Positions 34,345 through 43,200 of a stretch of 49,673 nt of DNA are shown piece by piece. The DNA lies in NCBI RefSeq assembly GCF_014222285.1, contig NZ_JACKZS010000034.1:1-49673 (forward strand). The letters run 5' to 3'. Both the position numbers and the translations under genes were made by a program. The notes beneath the pieces are model-generated. The model saw nothing but the letters and a program-made list of their open reading frames with translations. It was not told the DNA's origin and did no database searches. The stretch is from Nostoc sp. UCD121. GTDB lineage: Bacteria > Cyanobacteriota > Cyanobacteriia > Cyanobacteriales > Nostocaceae. The stretch's first letter is position 1. Each line of letters begins with the position of its first letter.

Positions 34345-35286
34345 ATGAAATTTGGAATTGATAGCGGACACAATTGTCCACCAGACACAGGAGCCAGAGG
34401 AATTAAGTTTGAGGATAATTTAACTCTAGATGTAGGTAATAGAGTTATAGCCAAGTTAAGAGCTTTAGGTAATGATGTTGTAGTATGTAGACCGAGTAGT
34501 GCTAGTACAGTCCGTGACTCACTCTCAAAAAGATGTTCTACAGCTAATGGAAGTAAAGTAGATATTTACGTCTCAATTCATTTTAATGCTTTTAATAACC
34601 AAGCTAATGGTACGGAAGTATTTGCCACTAGTGAGACTGGTAGAAGAATCGCTAAACCTGTATTAGATGAAATTGTCAAGTTGGGATTTTTTAATCGCGG
34701 TGTTAAGAGTGGTTCCCACTTGTATGTTCTGAAAAATACAGATATGCCTGCTATCTTGGTAGAATGTTGCTTCATCGATTCGCAAAAGGATATGAATCTT
34801 TTTAATCCTGAAGCAATGGCTAATGCGATCGTCAAAGGCTTAACTGGTAAAGTGCCAACTACTCCTGTTAACCCTGTACCAGATGAAGAAGAGAATGTAG
34901 ATGCTACAATTCTCAGACTGCAAAAATCCTTAAATCGACTCAAAATAACTGATAAAAATGGTAACGCATTAGTAGAAGATGGCTTCACTGGGGCTAACAC
35001 CAAATCTGCCGTTGAAAAATTTCAGGCTATTGTCGGAGTTCAGCCAACTGGAGTTGCCAACGAAGCTACATGGAATGCCATAAATCTAATTTTGGCAAAA
35101 CGAATTATCAGACCAAACCATGCTGGTGGTGCAGTTGTTAGATATTTACAATACCGTTTAGGTGTTGAGAATGATGGTGTTTATGGGCCGCAAACAGAAG
35201 TTGCAATTAAGAACTTTCAAAAGCAAAATGGTCTAGATGCCGATGGGATTGTTGGGCCTGCTAGCTGGCAGAAATTAATTGGTTAA
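34345..35286 (+). CDS. N-acetylmuramoyl-L-alanine amidase with two PG-binding repeats
   Basis: A 313-residue protein. Residues 1-168 are an Amidase_3 domain that cuts the bond between MurNAc and L-Ala in peptidoglycan. Zinc ligands are His9 (DSGHN), a Glu in KFEDNLTLD and the His of VSIHFNAF; the catalytic Glu is in LVECCFID. After a short acidic/Pro linker come two peptidoglycan-binding_1 repeats, about 188-250 and 255-312 (QKSLNRL..DGFTGANTKSAVEKFQ and YLQYRLGVENDGVYGPQTE). There is no signal peptide, so it is cytosolic, exported otherwise, or released on lysis as phage-type enzymes are. GAGGA lies 7 bases before the ATG. No other phage genes are nearby. Confidence 0.88.
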   Translation: MKFGIDSGHNCPPDTGARGIKFEDNLTLDVGNRVIAKLRALGNDVVVCRPSSASTVRDSLSKRCSTANGSKVDIYVSIHFNAFNNQANGTEVFATSETGRRIAKPVLDEIVKLGFFNRGVKSGSHLYVLKNTDMPAILVECCFIDSQKDMNLFNPEAMANAIVKGLTGKVPTTPVNPVPDEEENVDATILRLQKSLNRLKITDKNGNALVEDGFTGANTKSAVEKFQAIVGVQPTGVANEATWNAINLILAKRIIRPNHAGGAVVRYLQYRLGVENDGVYGPQTEVAIKNFQKQNGLDADGIVGPASWQKLIG

Positions 35287-35551
35287 GTAGGTCGGCGCAA
35301 TTAAAGGTAACTGGCTAGGGCTGTCATTTGTCCTTCGTCATTTGTCATTAGTGAGGGTTTTAAGCCTATTTGTGTTTTGTAACATACTTGGTTTTTTTCG
35401 TGCCAACTTACTTAGGTTGAGTGATAGATATTATTTGTAGTTGTAGATCCTCCTAAATCCCCCTAAGCAAAGGGGGACTTTGAGAGGTTTTGCCTTTTTT
35501 AAGGCTGGGGTTCTCCGGCTTTAAATAAATTAACCATAGGGAAAAGCGATC
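35287..35551. other. Intergenic region with C5/G5 dispersed repeat
   Basis: GTCATTTGTCCTTCGTCATTTGTCATTAG is a low-complexity repeat. At 35448-35485 GATCCTCC..CCCCC..GGGGG is a copy of the family inserted in cas6 and the chelatase gene. AAGGCTGGGGTTCTCCGGCTT near 35500 is repeat-like. No gene is visible. Confidence 0.5.
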
Positions 35552-36529
35552 GTGAAACACCTTGAGGGAAGAGTGGCATTAGTAACAGGTGCTACGCGGG
35601 GAATTGGTAGGGGAATTGCTATTGGTTTAGCTGAGGCTGGAGCAACTGTATACGTCACGGGACGCAGCCTCAGCAACTCCTCTAGTGATGCGGTTTCAGG
35701 AAGTCTTGGTGAAACCCAATCAACTATAGAACAAGCCGGTGGTGCGTGTATTCCCGTCCAAGTAGACCACAGCGATGATGAGCAGGTGCGTTTACTGTTT
35801 GAGCGCATCCAAGATGAGCAGGATGGACAACTCGATCTATTGGTGAATAATGCTTACTCAGGAGTTGAGGCAATAAAAAACGCTTTTGGGCAGCCTTTTT
35901 GGGATTGTGAACTAAGTCTGTGGGATGCAAGCAACAACGTTGGTCTTCGTAGCCACTATGTTGCGAGTGTTTTTGCTGCGCGAATGATGACCAAACGTAA
36001 CTCTGGACTAATTTGCACCATTTCCTCGTGGGGCAGTATGTCTTATATCTTTAATACAGCTTATGGTGTGGGAAAAGCAGCTTGCGATCGCCTAGCGGCT
36101 GATATGGCTGTTGAATTAAAACCCCATAATGTCGCTTCTGTTTCAATCTGGCCGGGTATTGTTGGGACTGAGCTTTTTTCCCGTTTTGCTTCTGAGATGA
36201 ATCAAACCGATACTACCGAGCAAAAAAACTCATTTCTTAGCGATCGCTACAACTGGGAAACTCCCTTATTAACTGGACGGGTAATTGCTGCACTTGCTTG
36301 TGAATCAAATATAATGCGCCGTACAGGACGTGTGCAGATTGTTGCCGAACTAGCTGATAAATATGGAATTGTCGATGAAAATGGCGATCGTCCCGCATCG
36401 CTACGCTCTTTACGTTTTGTGCTACCGGCTGCATTACCTATACTAAGAAACTACTCATGGCTCGTACCCGATATTAAAATGCCGTGGTCACTGTTATTAT
36501 TGAGTGCCCTTAGCTCACCTAAAATTTAA
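35552..36529 (+). CDS. Short-chain dehydrogenase/reductase (DHRS1-like)
   Basis: A 325-residue SDR. The cofactor motif TGATRGIGRG is at about residue 13, LVNNAYSG carries the structural Asn, TISSWGSM the catalytic Ser, and YGVGKAACDR the Tyr-x3-Lys pair. DLLVNNAYSG and the long C-terminal extension (to 325, versus about 250 for classical SDRs) fit the DHRS1-like group. The start is GTG 35552, directly after a GCGATC motif. It reduces or oxidises an unknown carbonyl/alcohol with NAD(P)H. It stands alone between repeats. Confidence 0.88.
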   Translation: MKHLEGRVALVTGATRGIGRGIAIGLAEAGATVYVTGRSLSNSSSDAVSGSLGETQSTIEQAGGACIPVQVDHSDDEQVRLLFERIQDEQDGQLDLLVNNAYSGVEAIKNAFGQPFWDCELSLWDASNNVGLRSHYVASVFAARMMTKRNSGLICTISSWGSMSYIFNTAYGVGKAACDRLAADMAVELKPHNVASVSIWPGIVGTELFSRFASEMNQTDTTEQKNSFLSDRYNWETPLLTGRVIAALACESNIMRRTGRVQIVAELADKYGIVDENGDRPASLRSLRFVLPAALPILRNYSWLVPDIKMPWSLLLLSALSSPKI

Positions 36530-36660
36530 TGGGCATTAGACAGCAGTTAAAAACCTTCTTGCCCCAATTCCCCATACCCAATTCCCAAACAAGCTGTTTG
36601 AGATCATAAAACTTTGTATCCTGAATTAATAGGTCTTAATAAATAGTTCTTTTAAAACTG

Positions 36661-39000
36661 GTGCAAGAAGATTTTAGGCTGATTGTTGATTTAGTTTTAG
36701 TTTTGGGCGTTGCAGCCTGTGGTGGATTGTTGGCGGCACTTTTACGGCAACCTGTGCTGCTAGGCTATCTCATCGGCGGGATGATCATTGGGCCCGCCGG
36801 ACTGGGATTGATTAAAGAAGTTATTCAAGTAGAGACTCTGGCACAGTTTGGTGTCGCCTTTTTATTATTCGCCTTGGGTGTAGAATTTTCCTTTGCGGAA
36901 CTCAAGAAGGTAAAAGCGATCGCTCTTGGTGGAGGTGGACTCCAGATTGCTTTGACAATTTTGGTAACAGTTGTGGTATCCGGGTTAAGCGGGGCCTGGG
37001 GAACCTTACCCGCTAAGGGGATGTTTTTGGGATGTATTCTGTCCTTGTCTTCCACTGCGGTTGTCCTTAAGTGCTTGATGGAACGCAATGAAACAGAAAC
37101 GCCTCACGGACAGGTGATGTTGGGGATTTTGGTAGTCCAAGACTTGGCACTAGGACTGATGTTAGCAGTTCTACCAGCCCTAAACCAACCAGCAGAAACC
37201 ATTGGCATCGCCGTGCTAACAGCCCTACTATGGATTGCTTTATTTGCAGCTGGTGCAGTGGCTGCGGGGATGTGGCTGATACCGCCTTTGTTGCGACTGT
37301 TAGCCCGTACTGAAAGCCGAGAACTATTTTTATTAGGGGTTGTAGCTTTATGTTTGGGCATTGCCCTGTTGACAGAGCATTTGGGGCTGTCCATTGAAAT
37401 GGGGGCATTTGTCGCGGGTTTGATGATTTCTGAGGTGGAATACGCCGATCAAACCCTAACTTATGTCGAACCACTGCGAGATATCTTTGCCAGTTTATTT
37501 TTTGCCGCCATTGGAATGTTAATTGATCCAGTGTTTTTGTGGAACAACCTGGAATTAATTTTGGGGCTGGTAGCATTAGTTTTCATAGGTAAATTCTTGA
37601 TTATCACGCCCTTAGTAAAACTATTCCGCTACCCTTTAAAAACAGCCATAATCGCCGGTTTGGGATTGGCGCAAATTGGGGAATTTTCCTTTGTTCTCGC
37701 CAGTGAAGGGCAGTCTTTGGGGCTAGTGTCTCGACAGATATACTTATTAATTTTGGGAACCACCGCAGTTACTCTCATGCTGACTCCCTTTGTCTTGCGG
37801 TTAGTACCATTTTTATTTAACTTTGCCGAATCAATGCCTTGGTTGAAACCGTACCTAGAAGAACAAGAGGCGCTGGATGTATCAGAAGATTTACCATTCA
37901 AAGACCATGTAGTAGTCTGCGGTTATGGGCGAGTTGGCAAAAATTTAGTGAAGTTGTTGCTGCAACACAACATGCCTGTGGTGGTAATCGACCAATCAGA
38001 AAGTAGAATTCAGCAGTTGCGTGAGGCTGGAGTGTCTTATGTCTATGGCAATTGCGTGAGTTTACACGTTTTAGAAACCGCCGGAGTGAATCATGCCAAA
38101 GGAATGGCGATCGCACTTCCAGACCCGATGAGTACTCGTCTTTGCTTGAAACGCGCCTTGGAATTGCGCCCAGAATTAGATTTAGTTGTCCGTGCTACCC
38201 AGGATAAAAATATTGAGGTACTGTATCAATTGGGAGCTAGAGAAGTGGTACAGCCAGAGTTTGAAGCCAGTTTAGAAATGGCAACCTATTTATTAACTGG
38301 CTTAGGCTTGTTGTCACCAGCAGTCGTCCAACGGGAAATGCAGCAAATCCGCAACGATCATTATTTAGATTTGCGGCCAGAGCGTTCTGCAACTGAAGTT
38401 GCTCGTGATTTGCGCCAAGCCACCCGCGATTTAAATCAGCGCTGGTATCCTCTCCCAGCAGATTCGCCCTTAATCGGTATGAGTATAGAAGAGGCAGATA
38501 TGCGCTACTTAACAGGAGCGAGTTTGATGGCAATTCGTCGCGCTAACGGCGATGAAATCGATTATCCCAATAATCAAACCAAATTGGAAGATGGCGATCG
38601 CTTGCTGGTAGTGGGAGCAGATGAAGAACTGGCAGCTTTGGCAGAATTCGCCAAGGGACAAGCTGCTGTTCCTGGAGAAAATAGTGCTTGCCAGTGGGTT
38701 ACAGTTAATGCAGATACGCCAACGCTAGGTAAAACCCTTGCAGATTTAGATATCAACAAGCGATTTGGAGTACAGGTACAGGCAATCCGGCGCGATGGTA
38801 AATTTATTCGCTATCCTGATGGCGGAATGGATTTGCGAATTAGCGACCAAGTATTATTATGTGGTAGCTTGACAGGCCTGAGTCAACTAGAACAATTATT
38901 TGCGATCGCAAATTCACTACCCCTATCTCTTCCAGTATTGAAGGCTGCTCAGGCAGAAGCACTCCAAGAGTTTCTACCTGCGGATAGTGTGACTGATTAA
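36661..39000 (+). CDS. KefB-like cation:proton antiporter (CPA2) with RCK domains
   Basis: A 779-residue membrane protein starting at GTG 36661. Residues 1-385 hold about 12 membrane helices of the Na+/H+ exchanger fold, with LLGYLIGGMIIGPAGLG, SLSSTAVVLKCL and GLGLAQIGEFSFVL. A TrkA-N/RCK nucleotide-binding domain follows (about 418-535, VVVCGYGRVGKNLVKLL). Two TrkA-C domains end the protein (about 590-665 and 680-760). It should exchange K+ or Na+ for H+ with gating by NAD(H) or another nucleotide. The second TrkA-C domain makes it longer than E. coli KefB/KefC. The gap upstream (36530-36660) is a low-complexity repeat plus a putative promoter. Confidence 0.9.
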   Translation: MQEDFRLIVDLVLVLGVAACGGLLAALLRQPVLLGYLIGGMIIGPAGLGLIKEVIQVETLAQFGVAFLLFALGVEFSFAELKKVKAIALGGGGLQIALTILVTVVVSGLSGAWGTLPAKGMFLGCILSLSSTAVVLKCLMERNETETPHGQVMLGILVVQDLALGLMLAVLPALNQPAETIGIAVLTALLWIALFAAGAVAAGMWLIPPLLRLLARTESRELFLLGVVALCLGIALLTEHLGLSIEMGAFVAGLMISEVEYADQTLTYVEPLRDIFASLFFAAIGMLIDPVFLWNNLELILGLVALVFIGKFLIITPLVKLFRYPLKTAIIAGLGLAQIGEFSFVLASEGQSLGLVSRQIYLLILGTTAVTLMLTPFVLRLVPFLFNFAESMPWLKPYLEEQEALDVSEDLPFKDHVVVCGYGRVGKNLVKLLLQHNMPVVVIDQSESRIQQLREAGVSYVYGNCVSLHVLETAGVNHAKGMAIALPDPMSTRLCLKRALELRPELDLVVRATQDKNIEVLYQLGAREVVQPEFEASLEMATYLLTGLGLLSPAVVQREMQQIRNDHYLDLRPERSATEVARDLRQATRDLNQRWYPLPADSPLIGMSIEEADMRYLTGASLMAIRRANGDEIDYPNNQTKLEDGDRLLVVGADEELAALAEFAKGQAAVPGENSACQWVTVNADTPTLGKTLADLDINKRFGVQVQAIRRDGKFIRYPDGGMDLRISDQVLLCGSLTGLSQLEQLFAIANSLPLSLPVLKAAQAEALQEFLPADSVTD

Positions 39001-39387
39001 CTATTCTGGCGTGAGTCAATCACTGAATTAGATATAAACCAATACTGTATAGCACCAGTTTACCGACTACAGGTAGCGATCGCTGTTTACCAATTTTTCC
39101 TCTAATAATTTTTTAGTGTGAAGCGATCGCTTTTCGTTCCTGTCTCCGAAAAAACGAAAAATATCAATGATGCCTGTGGTTATTGCTAGCCTACGTAATG
39201 CAGTTTCTTTGACCCCATTACTCATGCTCATTTCTGGAAAACAAAAAATTTATCTGATCGCTAAACATTAGTATATATTTTCTTTTTATCTGTATAATTA
39301 ACATTTTTTTATTATAAAAATAAAAATATAATAATCATGTATTATTTTAAATAACATAATTCGCCTCAAATAATTATAATTAAAAAA
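39001..39387. other. AT-rich intergenic region
   Basis: The left part contains two GCGATCGC motifs and a TTTTTAG run; the right 150 bases are more than 80% A+T. No coding frame or folded element stands out. The PEP-CTERM gene promoter should be here. Confidence 0.45.
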
Positions 39388-40086
39388 ATGAGAAAAATAA
39401 CAATTGCCACCTTTGGAGCTATTTCAATTTTAGGTATAGGAAGTATTTTCCCAGAATTAGCAAATGCAACTGCTGTAGGAATTTCTTCCTATGATGTTAC
39501 TAATACACAACTGTCAGGATTTGGTTCTTGGAGCCATAATTATAATGGAATAATTAACAGTAACAGCAATGGAACCTATAACTACTCTGATGGCTCTGGA
39601 ACACTAAATGATAGTTTTATAGGAACTGATGTAATTAACACTCATCTTTTTTTAAAGTCAGATAACTCGACAATTACTACTTTCCTTGACCAAAAATCAG
39701 CAATTGCAAACATCAAGTTATTTTCATTTGGCCCTACTGAAAATGGTATTCCTGGCAACATTGACACTGTAAATATAACAATCAATGGAATAACTGAGAA
39801 CTTTTCTACTATAGGGTTTGAGCCAGAAGGAATACCTCCTAATAATGTTAATGGACTAGTTAATGAACTAATTGATTTTTCTAATTCAATATTTGCAAAC
39901 GTTGTAACTGATAAAGTAACCTTCTCCAATTTTCAGACAAGTGGTAACTTCCCAGAGTATTACAGCATTTCAGAAATTGTTTTTGAGCAAACTGCTACTT
40001 CTGTCCCTGAACCTATTAGTATGGGAGGCATAGCTGTTGCTGGTGCAATGGGATTGTGGATGAAACGCAAAAAGAAGGCATTTTAA
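39388..40086 (+). CDS. PEP-CTERM sorting-signal protein
   Basis: A 232-residue secreted protein. The signal peptide is MRKITIATFGAISILGIGSI with cleavage probably near ANA (residue 28). The mature part is rich in Asn, Ser, Thr and Gly and probably beta-structured. The C-terminus has VPEP, a hydrophobic helix (ISMGGIAVAGAMGLWM) and KRKKK, the PEP-CTERM signal recognised by exosortase for export and surface or matrix anchoring. Similar cyanobacterial proteins accompany exopolysaccharide. No exosortase gene is in the window. The gene is AT-richer than its neighbours. Confidence 0.85.
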   Translation: MRKITIATFGAISILGIGSIFPELANATAVGISSYDVTNTQLSGFGSWSHNYNGIINSNSNGTYNYSDGSGTLNDSFIGTDVINTHLFLKSDNSTITTFLDQKSAIANIKLFSFGPTENGIPGNIDTVNITINGITENFSTIGFEPEGIPPNNVNGLVNELIDFSNSIFANVVTDKVTFSNFQTSGNFPEYYSISEIVFEQTATSVPEPISMGGIAVAGAMGLWMKRKKKAF

Positions 40087-40140
40087 ACGGGGGCATCCCA
40101 ATTTGGAAAAAATATACGGCTCTAATTTTACATCCTCTCA

Positions 40141-40195
40141 CCGCTATATCAGTTACTCTTGATATAGCGGGGGATTCCAAAGAGCGATCTTTGGA
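40141..40195. terminator. Two adjacent hairpins between convergent genes
   Basis: CCGCTATATCA (40141-40151) pairs with TGATATAGCGG (40160-40170), 11 bp perfect. TCCAAAGA (40176-40183) pairs with TCTTTGGA (40188-40195), 8 bp perfect with a GCGA loop. They lie between the PEP-CTERM gene and the convergent kinase gene and could end transcription in both directions, although neither has a long T-run. Confidence 0.55.
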
Positions 40196-40264
40196 TTTCC
40201 TCTCTGGCTAGTGTAGTGAAGCGGAACTGCGACAGTTACCACACCAAAAACTTTACCAAAATAC

Positions 40265-43200
40265 TCAATGTAAAGGGATAGAAAGAGAAAACTCCGCTCC
40301 TTTTCCCGGTTCGGATATTACACTTATTCGTCCCCGATGTTTTTCTACAATCGAGTGGCTAATTGATAATCCTAAACCTGTTCCTGTGCCTATAGGTTTT
40401 GTTGTAAAAAATGGGTCAAATAGGCGCTGTTTCACCTCGTCAGACATCCCAGATCCATTATCTGCAATTTGAATAGTTACTGTATCAGGATCAGTCATTT
40501 TTGTACGAATTTGGATAGTGGGAATTTTTGTTTGTCTATCTTCATTTGTGAACGATGAATCCAAGGCATCAATAGCATTGTTCAGAATATTCATGAATAC
40601 TTGATTGATCTGACTGGCGTAGCAACTAACTTCTGGCAACTGTCCATATTCCTTAATCACATCGATTCCGGGGCGGTGTGCTTTCTCTTCTAGACGGTGG
40701 TGTAAAATTAACAGGGTGCTGTCAATGCCTTCATGAAGATTGACACTTTTCATTTCAGCTTCATCCAAACGCGAGAAATTGCGGAGAGAAAGGACAATTT
40801 GACGAATGCGATCTGCCCCCACTTTCATTGATTGCAGCAATTTTTGTAAGTCTGGTTTGAGAAAGTTTAAATCTATTGCCTCTAGTTCTTGTTGAATCTC
40901 AGGAAACGGTTGAGGATAATAGTGCTGATAACGCTCAACCAGATGCAGCAAATCTTGGCAATACTCATTGGTATAGGTGAGGTTGCCATAGATAAAGTTA
41001 ATCGGGTTGTTAATTTCATGGGCAACACCTGCGACCATTTGTCCCAATGAAGACATTTTTTCAGTTTGAATCAGTTGGCTTTGAGTGTGTTGCAGTTCCT
41101 CTAAAGTTTCCGAGAGATGCTGATTTTTATCATTCAACTCCAGAGTTCTCTGCTCCACCTTTTGCTCTAAAGTATGGTTGTAATCTTCTAATTGAGCTTT
41201 TGCTACAGCTAGATTGTTATACAACATGGCATTTTGCAGCGAGATGGCAGCTTGTGCTGTGAGCAACCGCAAAACCTCAAGACGGTTTTGGGTAAAGGCT
41301 CCAGTTGTCAAACTGTTTTCTAAGTATAGGATGCCAATTAGCTGGCCACGATTGTGAATAGGCGTACATAGCAAGCTTTTGGGTTGCCATAGAATGATGT
41401 AGGGATCGTTGGCGAAGGTAGTTTCCTTGCGGGCATCATCTAACACTAGGGTTTCAGTGGTGCGCGAGACATAATTCACAACTGCTTTGGGAACATCCTG
41501 ACTGGCTGAAAGAGGGAGGGAGTGTAGGTTTATGATCCCCAAGTTTTCATCAGTAGGCGTAGGGTATGGCAGAAATTGCTCTTCTTCAAAGATCGCTTGG
41601 CTAGTTTTTTGAGCCACAACAACCCAATTATCCTCTTGAAGCAGTAGAAGGACTGATTTGTCAGCCCCGGCATTTTCGATTACAACCTGCATTAGGGTTG
41701 TCAACAGCTTTTCTAACTCAATTTCTCCAGCCAGTGTATGAGAGGCTTTCATCACCGTTGCTAAATCTAATGCTTCAGTCCCAGTGGAACTACTTTGGTT
41801 GAATCCGATTGTAGTGGTGAGGGTTGAAGAAGTCGTTTCATCCTGCTGAAACACCTTCAGCAATAATTGAGAATATTGGCGTTCCAACTGGTTAACTTTG
41901 GCGATCGCTCCCCAGCTAAGGTAAGTGTAATAGGCATTTTCTAGGTAAATTTGCGCGATCGCTTCTTTGTTCCATTCTAAATAAAATCGGGCAGCCAGTT
42001 CATTGGCAAGGGCTTCTTCCTGAATATATCTATTGGCTTTTGCTTCTACGATCGCGCGATCGTAATGATCCACTGCCTGGGCCATCTGTCCCAACACTCG
42101 GCACTCTTCGGCTTTCACTAGTTCAAATTTGTGCAAATAATTCATCGGTGCGTGGTGCGCCCATGTCTGCATTTTTTCCTGGTTTTCTGTAACCCTTTCT
42201 AGTAATGTTTCTTGGCGAGAGGCTATAGCTGTGCGATACTCTGCTAAAGCTGTCAGGGAATCATAAAAATAAAACATCGGCACAGTAGCATAGCCTGTTC
42301 CCGCAACTAGATATTCTCTGGCTTGAGCGGCTGTTTCCACTGCTTGAGAAAGGTTTTCAAACAGATAACAGAGAATCAATTTGTGGAGAAAGAAATAGTG
42401 AAGCCCTGTTAATTCATTGGCTTGAACCAGTTGATTCACAAATTCGGCTTCGTTGAGTACCTCGCCTGTGATAATACAGGGATTCTCAGCTTTGCCAAGC
42501 AGATTCAAAACTGTTTGCCAGAAGATACGACAATAGTTTAAAGTCGTGCCTTGCTTAAAATTTTCTAAAACATGACAGTAAGCCCGGATGTCTTCCTCTA
42601 ACGAGTTCAATTCTCGACCGAGGAAATAGGAATATTGGCAGATATCTTTGGTATTGAAGCCTACATAGTATACATTTCCAGTTTCTAGAGCAATCTTGTA
42701 ACCATCCAGCATTAACTGCAAAGATTTTTGCAGTGGAGACTTCAAATAGGTGATGAAAGCACCTACAACATAAAATACTGTGGGTTTGATGTCGCTAATA
42801 TTAAATTTCTCAGTTAGTGCCAAGGCAAGATTGCCAACTCGATCGGCTGTTTCAATATCCTGAAGAATTCCGCTCAACAGAATGCCATAACAGCCATAAC
42901 AAAAGGCAGAAAATGGAGCATTGCCATACTCAATAGATGCTTGGACTTGAGACAAAACCAGTAGTGGAAACAGATTAGGATCGGCAATGTAAACGGCTGG
43001 AGCAACGTTTGCCACAATTCGGGTGACAGCTAGCTTCTCTGCGGCTACCATCACAGGTAAGTCAAGTAATTCTGCAATATCACGACCGTTTATCAGATTA
43101 GCAGTTTCTTGCAGGGCTTGCTGAATGTCTTGCGGGGTGGGTGTTTCTGGGAAAACCACGCCAAATTTACTCATTCCCTGAAGCGCGATCGCGATCGCAC

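Noticed and set aside
34345..35286. Prophage lysis module around the amidase
   Set aside because: The enzyme lacks a signal peptide as endolysins do, but no holin, tail or integrase gene is adjacent.
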